Part shown: positions 25,022 through 34,445 of the stretch, piece by piece
Numbering within the stretch: the stretch's first letter is position 1
Layout of the letters: every line of letters begins with the position of its first letter
Assembly (NCBI RefSeq): GCF_017094465.1
Contig: NZ_CP064791.1
Location: forward strand, 1,612,001-1,676,000
Length of the DNA: 64,000 nucleotides
From: Halapricum desulfuricans
GTDB taxonomy: Archaea > Halobacteriota > Halobacteria > Halobacteriales > Haloarculaceae
Direction of reading: 5' to 3'
Program-made: the position numbers and the translations under genes
Notes under the pieces: generated by a model
Databases searched by the model: none
What the model was told of the DNA's origin: nothing
Seen by the model: only the letters and a program-made list of their open reading frames with translations

Positions 25022-28000
25022 ATGAGTCAGGCGACACTCGGCGAGATGCCGTATCGGAACTCGGGGCTGTTCGCCGATTACTATCTCCGCGAGCGAATCG
25101 ACGACCTCGAGGAGTGGGACTGTGACGACACCGCCGAGGACGCGTTCGACGCCCTTCGGGCGCTCTATCTGGACGAACACGAGTTGCTCGCGGCCTACAA
25201 GGAGCACGAACTGATCGACGCCTGGGTCGACCCGGTCATCGAAGCGCTGGGGTTCGAGAAGATTTCTGAGACCTCACTGCCTGACGGTGGCGGCGAAGTC
25301 GACGGGTTGCTGTACGACTCGGCCGAGGACCGCCGGGAGGCGATGAAACGCAAGCGCGACGACGACACGCGGGCGACGTTCGCCCGGGCGAACGCGATCC
25401 TCGAAGTCAAACAGTGGGACGCAGACTTCGACGCCGAGTTCAGCGAGCGCCGTAACTACCGGGACGCCTCGAATCAGATCAAATACTATCTGGAACGGAC
25501 GCCTGACGACCTCGCGTGGGGGGTCCTGACCAACGGCCGCAAGTGGCGACTCTACAGCACCAAAGACTACGAAACACAGATCTACTACGAGGTCGATCTC
25601 CCCGAGATCCTCAGGTCGGGCGATCTGGAGGAGTTCAAGTACTTCTATACGTTTTTCGGGCAGCTTGCCTTTCGGGAAACCGCCGGGGCGACCTTTCTGG
25701 AGACAGTTTGGTCCGAGAGCGAAACCGCTGCCGAGGAACTGGGCGAGGACCTGCAGGACAACGTCTTCACCGCGCTCAGGGTGCTCGGGCGCGGGTTCGT
25801 CGAGTACAACGATCTGGACATCGACCCCGAGGACGACGCCGCGCTGGCAGAGTTAAAAGAGCAATCACTGGTGTTGCTCTATCGGCTGATGTTTGTCCTC
25901 TACGCGGAGTCACGGGGGCTCATCCATCCGGACGAACCGGGCGCACAGGAGGAGTACGAGGACAATTTCAGTCTCGATGCGATTCGGCGGGAGATTTACG
26001 AGGAGATCGAGGCCGGCAAGACCTTCGAGGAGGCCTTCAGCGAGTACGCGACGGGCTACTGGGGGCGACTGCAGGACCTGTTCGAGTTGATCGACAACGG
26101 CGAGGAGTCGCTGGGGATCCCGCCGTACAACGGCGGCCTGTTCGACCGCGAGGAGCACGACTTTCTGGCTGATCACGAGGTGAGCGACCGTCATCTCGCG
26201 GAGGTCATCTACCAGCTTTCGACGGTCGCAAACGACGAGGACCGGGACGTGCTGGCCGACTACGCCGATCTGGACACCCGCCACCTCGGGTCGGTCTACG
26301 AGGGGTTGCTGGAACACGATTTCCGGATCGCGCCCGAGCAGTACGCCGCCGTCGCCGAGGACGGCGCGCAGGTCTGGAAGCCCGCCACCGAGGTCTCGGT
26401 CGCCGACGCGGTCGAAACGGTCCCTGAGGGCGGACTGTACGTCGTCAACGACGAGGGCGAGCGCAAGGCGACGGGCGCGTACTACACGCCTGATTACGTC
26501 GTGACCTACATCGTCGAGGAGACGGTCGGGCCGCTGGTCGACGACATCGAGGACGACCTGCAGGATCGCGGGCTGGAGCGCAGCGACGTCGAGTACTTCC
26601 GGGGGTTGTACGACGGGATTCAGGAGTTACGGATCCTCGATCCGGCGATGGGGAGCGGGCACTTCCTGACGAAGGCGACGGCCTACCTCACCGAGCGCGT
26701 GATGGAAGTCGTTCGCGAGCAGGAGCAGTTCGACTTCCCCGAAGACGAGATCCGCCGGACGATCGCGAAGGAGTGCATCTACGGCGTGGACCTCAACGGG
26801 ATGGCCGTCGAACTCGCCAAGCTGTCGATGTGGCTGGAGACGCTGGCGGCGGACAAGCCGCTGGCCTTCTTCGATCACCACCTCAAGACCGGCAATTCGC
26901 TGGTCGGCAGTGACATCACGGAGGTGCTGTCCGAGGACAGCGAGGGCGAGGGTGGGCAGTTGACGCTGACGCAGGCGTTCGCGCGGGTGCGCCAGCGCAC
27001 GCTGGGCCACGTCATGGAGTTGATGCAGGAGTTGCTGGCGATCGACAACGACGAACTGGCAGACATCAAGTCGATGGAAGAACTGTACGACGAGATCCGC
27101 GACGATCCCCTCTACGGGCGGTTGTTCGAGTTGGCGAACGTCCACACCGCCGAGCGGTTCGGGCTGGACGTGCCCGAGGGGGCCTACGAGGAGATGGCCG
27201 ACGCCATTGAGGATGAGGACGACTGGGCCGAGATTCAAGAGAACGACTGGTTCACGTCGGCGCAGGCGATGGCCGGCGAGGAGACGTTCTTCCACTGGGA
27301 ACTGGAGTTCCCCGAGGTGTTCTTTGACCAAGATGGTGAGAAGATGGACAGCGCTGGGTTCGATGCTGTTGTCGGGAATCCGCCGTATGTGCGGATTCAA
27401 TCGATAAGAGCGAACACTCCCATACAAGCCAATTATATATCAAATAAATATCAATCCTCAGTGAGGAATTTCGATTTATATATGTGTTTCACTGAAGAAG
27501 GGTATAGATTGACAAATCCAACTGGAAAACTGGGGTTTATCGAACCACATAAATTTTTCAAAAATAAATCTGGTGAAGGACTAAGAGAATTCATATCTGA
27601 TAGAAATGCGCTTGATAAAGTCGTCTCATTCGGCCATGAGCAGGTATTCAATGGAGCATCAGTATATACTTGTGTTCTAGTTCTCTCTGCAAGTCCCCAA
27701 GAAGAATTTGAGTATGCAGAATTATCACCTATCAACCTCATTACAGTTGAAAAAACTGAGTTTAGATATATTTCTGAATACGACAGTTCATCATGGATAT
27801 TCAATTCGATTGGGGTTAAAGAAGTTTTAGATCGTATCGATCAGCAACCAAGAAAACTAGAAGACATCGCAAAAGTATATGTTGGCCTGCAGACAAGTGC
27901 GGACAGTATCTACTTATTGCATCATGTCGGGGAGGAAGGAGAATATGAGCTAGTTGAAAGCAAGGAAGATGGAGAAACGCACAAAATTGAAACAGAAATT

Positions 28001-29248
28001 CTGAAGCCGTTCTTGAAAGGCGAAGATGTGGGCCGGTATGAGTACGTAGAGACAGATCGACGGGTTATATTCCCATATGATATTCCAGACAACTCTACTG
28101 GAGAGAAGGAAGCAAGATTCATAGAGGAAAAAGAATTGAGCGAAAAATATCCGAAAGCGTATGACTATCTCACGAAACATGAAGAAGCTCTTCGGGGTAG
28201 AGAAGACGGAAAGATGGATAACGAAAGATGGTATGACTACGTCTATCCCAAGAATCTAACAAAATTCGAACAGAATAAAATATTGACACCAGAGATTGGA
28301 TATGGAGGTAGTTTCACTCTTGACGAAAACGATCACTATCACAAAACAAAAGTGTATGGTGTTTTACTAAATGATGATACATAATTTACAGAATATTCAC
28401 TAATAGCATTGTTAAACAGTAAACTTCTGTGGTTTTTCATATCTAGGACAGGATATGCCTTACGCGGAGGTTATTTTACTTTCAAGCGAGATTACCTGTA
28501 TCCATTTGGGATTCCTCCGAAAGGGAAGTTAACAGAAAAAGAGGTTGAAAGTCAATATCTGGATATGAATGGGGAGAATGTGCAAGTCAACGTCGCTTTA
28601 TCTGAACTCTCTCAGGCCATATTAGATGCAAACAAGTCACTACATAATCTCAACCTCTCCCTTCTCGACCACCTCGGCAACTACGAGGAGGGCCAGACAC
28701 TCTCAGAGATCGGCCTGACCCAGCCCCCGGAGGGTGCGGCGGATTCGATCCTCCAGCAGACCACCGAGCAGCGGCCGAACCTCCGGGTCGGCGAGGCCAC
28801 GGTCGAACGCGAGTCGCCCACGACGGTCGAGATTCGACTCACCGCTCGCTACAAACCCGACGATCCAGAGGCACACGAGACCGACCAGTGGGGCTACACC
28901 GAGACTGACCCCCTGCCGGCGCTCAGGATCACCGACCTCATCGAGACGGAGGCAGATCTGATCGCGGCGTTCGTGCCCGTCGCCGTCGAGGAGGCCGGCG
29001 GGTTCGCGGACTTCCGGGAGACCGCGACCAAGACCAACTCCTTGATCGACCGCCTGCAACAGCTGACTTTGCCCCGCGTGGCCGACGTCGAGAGTGGGCT
29101 CGAAAACTACACCGAGACGAAAGCCCGGGCCGAGGAACTGGAGGAAAAGATCGAGCGCACCGACGAGTTGATCGACGAGATCGTCTACGAATTGTACGGG
29201 CTGACAGAGGAGGAGATCGAAATCGTGGAAGAGGCAGTCGGAGACTAG
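25022..29248 (+). pseudogene. Type IIG-like (Eco57I-class) restriction-methylase, interrupted by one in-frame TAA
   Basis: The frame continues for 1409 codons except for TAA at 28382-28384. The N-terminal nuclease region shows a PD-(D/E)xK pattern (GGGEVDGLLYD then AILEVKQWD). The adenine methyltransferase core has LDPAMGSGHFLTKA (SAM motif) and GNPPYVRIQS (catalytic NPPY). A target-recognition region and a C-terminal coiled coil follow. The stop falls in the recognition region; the reading after it, FTEYSLIALLNSKLLWFF, is the conserved continuation. Bases about 27380-28650 are far more AT-rich than both flanks. The first product would have 1120 residues from the ATG at 25022; a GTG at 24977 is an alternative. 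It is probably inactive or altered. Confidence 0.85.
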
Positions 29249-29372
29249 CATACGCGCCGGAGGCGCGTTTCACTCGACCGAACGTAGTGAGGTCGAGGTA
29301 GTTTTTCCCCACGTTTTTGCAAGGAGTGGTGCGCGAACGTAGTGAGCGCACCCGACGCAGTAAAAAGTGGTA
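29247..29372 (+). repeat. Three-hairpin intergenic element, copy E
   Basis: It overlaps the last two bases of the methylase stop codon. The order is AGCATACG, stem 1 CGCGCC/GGCGCG, GTTTCACT, stem 2 CTCGACC/GGTCGAG, TTTTTCCCCACGTTTTTGCA, AGGAGTGGTGC, stem 3 GTGCGC/GCGCAC, CCCGACGCAGTAAAAAGTGG. It fills the gap to the convergent HTH gene. Confidence 0.85.
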
Positions 29373-29381
29373 GTGGGTGGT

Positions 29382-29786
29382 CTAGGGCCGAGGCGCCTGC
29401 TCGTATTTGACCATCTTCTCGGGTTTGTCGGAGATAGTCTCGTACATCCGCTGGAGGGTGTCCTCGGCGGCGAGCAGGTTGTGAGCTTCGAGGAACTCGC
29501 GACCGTCTGCAGTGAGGCCGTAGAACTTCCAGGGGTAGCCCTGGCGACGTTGGTCGTCGTCCAGCGCGACCTCCGTGACGATGCCGGCGTCGATCAGCTT
29601 CTGGACGTGCTTGTAGACGGTCGCCTCGCTCACGCTGGGGTTGAGTTGCTCGAGTTCGTACATCGAGGGAAGCTGCTCGGGGTGTTGCAGGATGTTGGTG
29701 ACCAGCGCGAACCGCGTCTGCTGGGTGACGAAGTGGACGAGTTCGCGCGAGCCCATCCCCGACGCGGTTTCCAGTTCGGTGCTCAT
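29382..29786 (-). CDS. PadR-like winged-helix transcriptional regulator
   Basis: This 134-residue regulator has a winged-helix domain: TRFALVTNILQHPEQLPSMY, then LNPSVSEATVYKHVQKLIDA as the recognition helix, and a wing ending PWKFYGLTADGREFLEAHN. A C-terminal helix probably mediates dimerisation. The ATG at 29786 is taken as start. The upstream gap carries TTTACCC/GGGTAAA operators overlapping its likely promoter, so autoregulation is expected, with possible control of the divergent gene at 29913. Confidence 0.85.
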   Translation of the reverse strand: MSTELETASGMGSRELVHFVTQQTRFALVTNILQHPEQLPSMYELEQLNPSVSEATVYKHVQKLIDAGIVTEVALDDDQRRQGYPWKFYGLTADGREFLEAHNLLAAEDTLQRMYETISDKPEKMVKYEQAPRP

Positions 29787-29817
29787 ACGCCGTCGTATGC
29801 GCTCCTGCGCCAAGTAG

Positions 29818-29848
29818 TTTACCCTGGGGTAAATCACTCTAGGGTAAA
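29818..29848. promoter_or_regulatory. Operator: palindrome TTTACCC-TG-GGGTAAA plus a half-site
   Basis: A perfect 16-bp palindrome lies at 29818-29833 (TTTACCCTGGGGTAAA), followed eight bases later by a further GGGTAAA half-site at 29842-29848. It is located in the divergent gap and overlaps the expected TATA region of the HTH gene. Confidence 0.7.
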
Positions 29849-29876
29849 TCAGGGTGCTGAACGGTTCGACGCTGCC

Positions 29877-29887
29877 ATAAAATATAT
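29877..29887 (+). promoter_or_regulatory. TATA-like box for the gene at 29913
   Basis: ATAAAATATAT lies about 30 bases upstream of the ATG at 29913. It is the clearest TATA-like element in the gap. Confidence 0.55.
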
Positions 29888-29912
29888 CGCACGACTTGGA
29901 GAAAAAGCGTCC

Positions 29913-30461
29913 ATGCCCGATGCGGAGCCGCCCGTCCCCGAAGACGTCCTCACGAGTGCCAAAGATCGGCTCGAGGAAGAAGAGATTTCGCTGGCGGACA
30001 ACGAGGAAATCCTCCACGCGCTGAGCGAACTGACGCCGGTCTACGAGAACGATCGGTCGTACTTCGTGCTCGGAAACTACGACCGAGAGCCGATCCGACG
30101 GCTGAATCTGGTGGTCGATCGACTCAACCGTCGCCAGGACGCCTACGCGTTCCGGATGGTCGATATCCGCGGCGAGTGGGACAACAGCATCCAGAAGTTC
30201 TGTTTGATCGCCGATATCGTCACCTACCTCGTCGGCGTCGCTGAAAAGGAACCGAGCGATTTCCTCGTCGAACAGGGGCTGCTCGTCGGTACGACCGAGT
30301 ATTTCTCCAAGAGCCACGTGCTCAAGCGGGAGTACGAGGACGCGGAGCACCCCTTCGGCTGGATGCAAGACGGCGTCTTCGAGCTGTTCGACCGGAACGG
30401 GCGGCTGTATCGCTGGCAGACTGAAGCGGATCTCGTCGACGTGACCGAAGAACTCCCCTGA
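29913..30461 (+). CDS. Haloarchaeal conserved protein of unknown function
   Basis: This 182-residue soluble protein has an acidic N-terminus (PEPPVPEDV-like, Pro/Glu rich). A core contains YFVLGNYDREPIRRLN, AYAFRMVDIRGEWDNSIQKF and VLKREYEDAEHPFGWMQDGV. No catalytic motif is recognised. The pattern looks like one of the lineage-specific DUF families of Halobacteria. The ATG at 29913 is chosen for the TATA-like element upstream. It is divergent from the PadR-like regulator and may be its target. Confidence 0.65.
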   Translation: MPDAEPPVPEDVLTSAKDRLEEEEISLADNEEILHALSELTPVYENDRSYFVLGNYDREPIRRLNLVVDRLNRRQDAYAFRMVDIRGEWDNSIQKFCLIADIVTYLVGVAEKEPSDFLVEQGLLVGTTEYFSKSHVLKREYEDAEHPFGWMQDGVFELFDRNGRLYRWQTEADLVDVTEELP

Positions 30462-30801
30462 GAAAGCGAGCCCATTGTATTTCAGGTTTTTGTGACTGGT
30501 TCGAGAGCAGCGCTCTCACAGTCCATGCGAACGGGCCTGTGGCCGCTACACGCAGCGAGTGATGGGAGACGCGACTAGCGGGACCGTCCCCAAATGGCGA
30601 GCGAGAAATTCCGAGGGATTAACCGCCCGTTGTATGGGAGCGGGTGTCGGCTCCTCCCCTACAGTAGGGCGGGGAATCCGCCTCGCCACCTAGTCGTAGC
30701 CCCCAATAACAAATGCTGAACCCCAAATAGAAATAGTTATTAATCACTGACCCAATATTGTTAATACACGGTCGACAGTTCAACCGGAGTGATCTCGGAA
30801 C
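30462..30801. other. 340-base gap without a gene
   Basis: No gene is supported. The second half is AT-rich (30720-30770, with GTTATTAATC and TTGTTAATAC) and probably holds the promoter of the ZIP gene. A small hairpin, GGCGG/CCGCC around GGAAT, lies near 30668. The segment 30600-30690 loosely resembles the ends of IS200/IS605-type elements, but I cannot support that. Confidence 0.4.
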
Positions 30802-31695
30802 GTGGATACAAACCAGACGACATCGACGTCAGTCAGTACCGGCTCGCAACGACACCAGCGACAGGAGCGCATCACGCTGTTCGTGAGTGCCGTCACCGCC
30901 GTCGTCTTTCTCGCGATGGTTGCCGCCGGCATCGCCGCGGGGCGGACGAAACTCACGTTCGTCGTCCTCTTCGGGTTCGTGGCGATGTTCGCCGGCGTCG
31001 GGATCAGCTACGTCAGCGAGTTCGATACCCCTAACCAGCAGGTGTGGGCCTATGGCCTCTCAAGCGGTGCCATGCTCGCGAGCGCTGCCGCGTTGCTCGC
31101 GCCGAAAGCGATCACCCGTCACGCCGCCTACGGCGGGTTCGCGATCGCCTTCGGGTACCTGCTCGGCTATGCCGCCCACGAACTCGGACACCTGGTGACG
31201 CATCGGGACCTGCCGCTCAACGCGGCCGCGGGTGAACTCACAGTCCACGCCCTGGCAGCGGGAGCGATCATGGGCGTGGTCTACGGCTCGCTGCCGGGCC
31301 TGTCCGCGCTGTTCGGCTTTGGCATCCTCGCGCACAAGTTCCCGGCGGGGTTCACCGGCTCGGAAGCACTCCAGCAGTCGGACCTCCCACGCTACGCGAT
31401 GATCGTCCCGGCCTCGGCAGTCGCGATCGCCGCGATTCCGCTGTCGATTCTGACGCCCTCGCTATCGCCGATCGTGCAGGCGGTCTTCTTCGGCGTCTCG
31501 ACGGGCGTGTTCGCGCACGTCGGCGTCGATATGCTCCCGGAATGTGGCCACGCCGGCTCACACGCTGATTCGGGCGGCCACGGGAGCGTGCAGTGCTCGC
31601 CGGAAGCAGATCGGACCCGTCGCCACGCCGTGCTGAGCACGTTCGTCGGCGCGGGCGCGCTGTTCGTCCTGTGGCAAGCGCTGGCGATGGTGTAG
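30802..31695 (+). CDS. ZIP-family metal transporter
   Basis: This 297-residue membrane protein has about eight hydrophobic helices. The motif YAAHELGHLVTH in one helix and a further histidine motif (TVHALAAGAIMG) in the next match the metal site of ZIP transporters, which import zinc or related divalent cations. A histidine-rich loop (CGHAGSHADSGGHG) lies before the last helix, a common feature for metal handling. The start is GTG at 30802; a GGAGTGATC stretch upstream may serve as ribosome binding site. The gene is monocistronic and convergent with topA. Confidence 0.82.
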   Translation: MDTNQTTSTSVSTGSQRHQRQERITLFVSAVTAVVFLAMVAAGIAAGRTKLTFVVLFGFVAMFAGVGISYVSEFDTPNQQVWAYGLSSGAMLASAAALLAPKAITRHAAYGGFAIAFGYLLGYAAHELGHLVTHRDLPLNAAAGELTVHALAAGAIMGVVYGSLPGLSALFGFGILAHKFPAGFTGSEALQQSDLPRYAMIVPASAVAIAAIPLSILTPSLSPIVQAVFFGVSTGVFAHVGVDMLPECGHAGSHADSGGHGSVQCSPEADRTRRHAVLSTFVGAGALFVLWQALAMV

Positions 31696-31759
31696 CGGCC
31701 TTTGTATCGACCGGCTCGGCCGCAGGCGAGCGGTCGGTATCTCGTTACGACGGTCGCTC

Positions 31760-34249
31760 TCAGGCCTCGAGATCGGCCTGCCAGTCGCGGATCTGCTCGG
31801 CGCTCACGCCGCGGACCTGTTCGGCGACCGCGTCGGGCTCGATCCCGGCCAGGTCAGCAGGTGACTCGACGCCGGCCGCCGAAAGTTTCTCCGCAGTCTT
31901 CGAGCCGACCCCGTCGAGATCCTCCAGATCCTCGACGGCGTTGCGGGCCTGATACTCCTCGTAGTTGCAGATCGGGCAGCCCAACTCCCAGGGATCATCG
32001 TCGTCATCGCCATCGAGGATACGCAGATGCGGGAGGTCGTGTTCCGCACAGCGTTCGTCCTGAACCTCGATCTCGCCGCGACGGGGCAGCGGCAGCGAGT
32101 ACTCACAGTCCGGATAGCGGGTACAGCCCACGAGCCGTGATCCCGACCGGAGGTGCTTGATCGCCAGCTCCCCGCCGTGTTCCTGACCGCACTCGGGACA
32201 CGCACCGATGATACGATCCTCGTTCTCGTCGGCGGCTTCGGCCTGACAGCGCGGGCAGCCGTGGACGAACGTGTCCGAACCGGCGAGCATCTTGACGTGG
32301 TGAGTGTCGTGTTCCTCACAGACCTCGTCCAGCACGAGCGGTTCGCCCTTCGAAGGCAACGGGAGCGTGTACTCACACTCCGGATAGCCGTCACAGCCGA
32401 CGAAGTACGACCCGTATCGCGACTGCCGGATCACCAGATCCGAACCACACTCCGGACAGGAGCCGATCGTCCGGTCTTCCTTGAGCGACTCCTGGAGGTG
32501 CTCGCCGACTTGCTCTCGGGAGTCGTGTAACTCCTCGAAGACGCGTTCGAGCATCTCCCGGGACTCGTCGGTCACCCCCTCCAGAGTTGCCTCGCCGTTG
32601 GTGATCGCGGTCATATCCTCTTCCAACTGGGCAGTCATCTCCTCGCTGACGATCAGCTCGGCGAAGGCCTCCGCGGCGTCGACGACCGCTTTCGCCAGCG
32701 CAGTCGGCTGTGGCGGGTCGCCGTCGATGTAGCCGCGATCGTACAGCTTCTCGATAGTGCCGTGGCGGGTCGCCTTGGTCCCGATGCCCATCTCCTCCAT
32801 CCTGGAGATGAGCCGCGACTGCCCGTAGCGGCGCGGCGGCTGGGTCTGTTTGGCCTGGAGGCCGACATCCTCGATCGCCAGCTGTTCGCCCTCTTGGACG
32901 TCGGGGACGTGGGTCTCGCTGGCGCTGGAGTACGGATAGACCTCGTGATAGCCGGCCTCGAGCAGGCGCTTGCCGTTGGCCTTCAGTTGCAGGCCGTCGG
33001 CGTCGGCGACCACACGCAGGTGTTCCCAGGTGGCGGGCTCGGCGACCGTCGCGAAGAAGCGGCGAACGACGAGTTCGTAGATCTCCCACTCGTCGTCGGA
33101 GAGGTTGTTGCGATCGGGAAATTCGCCGGTCGGATGGATCGGCGGGTGGTCGGTCGACTCAGTGTCGCCGCGGGTCGGCTCGATGTCGTCTTGCCCCAGC
33201 AGCGCCGTCGCGTCGTCACCGAAAGGGCTCGTCCCGGTGAACGACTCGAGCAGTTCTCCAGGATCGAGATCGTCGGGATAGACGGTGTTGTCCGTCCGGG
33301 GATAGGTTACGTACCCGGCGGTGTACAGCTCCTCGGCGATCGACATCGCCCGCTGAGCCGAGTAGCCCAGCGACCCTGCGGCCTGGATGAACGCGGTGGT
33401 GTTGAACGGCGCGGGCGGGGCGTCCGTCCGGGTGCGCCGGCGGACGCTCTCGACCGTGGCGGCCTGCTGCGTGCGCAGGCGCTCGAAGACCGACTCGGCC
33501 TCATCCTCATCCCAGATGCGCTCGGCCTCGCTGCCGTCGTCGTCGTAGAAGTATTGGGCCTCGAATCCCGATCCGTTCTTCGCCAGTTCGGCGACGATTT
33601 CCCAGTAATCGTCGGGGTCGAACGCCTCGATCTCGCGCTCGCGATCGACGATAAGCTTCAGCGTCGGCGACTGCACCCGGCCGACGGAGATGAAATCGTC
33701 GCCCAGCTGGCGAGCCGACAGCGAGAGAAACCGCGTCAGCGCCGCCCCCCAGATGAGATCGATAATCTGTCGGGCCTCGCCCGCCGCGGCCAGGTCGAAA
33801 TCCAGATCGTCCGGGTTGGCGAAGGCCTGCTTGACCTCGTTTTCCGTGATCGAGGAGAAGCGCACTCGCTGGATCGGGGCGTCGGTCTCCTCGCGGATGA
33901 GTTCGTAGGCCTCCTTGCCGATCAGCTCACCCTCGCGGTCGTAGTCGGTCGCGATGACGGCCTCATCTGCCTCCCGAGCCAGACTCCGCAGCGTCGCGAC
34001 GATGTTCTCCCGCGTGGGCGATTTGACCACCTCGGCGTCGATCAACTCGACGGGCTGGACATCCCGCCAGTCGCTGTACTCCGGCGGGAAGTCAACACCG
34101 ACGACGTGGCCGGACAGTCCGATACAGCGCTTGCCACCCCACTTGTAGACGTTGACGCCGTTGCGCCGCTCGGCGTCGGCCCCGCCGTCGCTGAGGATGT
34201 CGGCGATCCGTCGCGCGGCGTTGTCTTTCTCGGTGATGATCAACTGCAC
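31760..34249 (-). CDS. topA: DNA topoisomerase I (type IA)
   Basis: This 829-residue enzyme relaxes negatively supercoiled DNA. It has an N-terminal TOPRIM domain (LIITEKDNAARRIADIL, with ATDYDREGELIGKEAYEL) and the active-site tyrosine in GYVTYPRTDNTV. Four zinc-binding C-terminal modules follow (CPECGSDL, CDGYPEC, CPECGQEH, CTRYPDC). The last ~60 residues form a helix-hairpin-helix module (LEDLDGVGSKTAEKLSAAGV) of the kind found in RadA-type N-termini. The ATG at 34249 directly precedes the TOPRIM strand. A gap of 196 bases separates it from gatB downstream. Confidence 0.96.
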   Translation of the reverse strand: MQLIITEKDNAARRIADILSDGGADAERRNGVNVYKWGGKRCIGLSGHVVGVDFPPEYSDWRDVQPVELIDAEVVKSPTRENIVATLRSLAREADEAVIATDYDREGELIGKEAYELIREETDAPIQRVRFSSITENEVKQAFANPDDLDFDLAAAGEARQIIDLIWGAALTRFLSLSARQLGDDFISVGRVQSPTLKLIVDREREIEAFDPDDYWEIVAELAKNGSGFEAQYFYDDDGSEAERIWDEDEAESVFERLRTQQAATVESVRRRTRTDAPPAPFNTTAFIQAAGSLGYSAQRAMSIAEELYTAGYVTYPRTDNTVYPDDLDPGELLESFTGTSPFGDDATALLGQDDIEPTRGDTESTDHPPIHPTGEFPDRNNLSDDEWEIYELVVRRFFATVAEPATWEHLRVVADADGLQLKANGKRLLEAGYHEVYPYSSASETHVPDVQEGEQLAIEDVGLQAKQTQPPRRYGQSRLISRMEEMGIGTKATRHGTIEKLYDRGYIDGDPPQPTALAKAVVDAAEAFAELIVSEEMTAQLEEDMTAITNGEATLEGVTDESREMLERVFEELHDSREQVGEHLQESLKEDRTIGSCPECGSDLVIRQSRYGSYFVGCDGYPECEYTLPLPSKGEPLVLDEVCEEHDTHHVKMLAGSDTFVHGCPRCQAEAADENEDRIIGACPECGQEHGGELAIKHLRSGSRLVGCTRYPDCEYSLPLPRRGEIEVQDERCAEHDLPHLRILDGDDDDDPWELGCPICNYEEYQARNAVEDLEDLDGVGSKTAEKLSAAGVESPADLAGIEPDAVAEQVRGVSAEQIRDWQADLEA

Positions 34250-34445
34250 CGTCGATCACCGTCTCGAACGTGAACGCTCATTGTGGGACTCTACGCAACG
34301 ACCCGCTAATCAGTCTTTCGCCGGAAAATCGCAAGACTCGAGCGGGACAAGGCGCGCGTGCAGTGCGCGTGCGTGTCGACTGTGTGACGGAGTACCGAGG
34401 GCGTGAGTCCGGGAGTGTCCCGAAGGCGTGAGGTCGATCGCGAAA

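Noticed and set aside
22832-29372. Defence island interpretation (toxin-antitoxin plus restriction-methylase)
   Set aside because: The two systems are separated by aspS and no further defence genes are present. Proximity alone is weak evidence.
30600-30700. Right end of an IS200/IS605-type element with a guide-RNA-like hairpin
   Set aside because: Only a short hairpin and a loose resemblance. No transposase, no TnpB and no matching left end were seen.
34250-34445. Possible structured element between gatB and topA
   Set aside because: It contains GC-rich short repeats but none of the linker motifs of the repeat families, and no perfect long stem.
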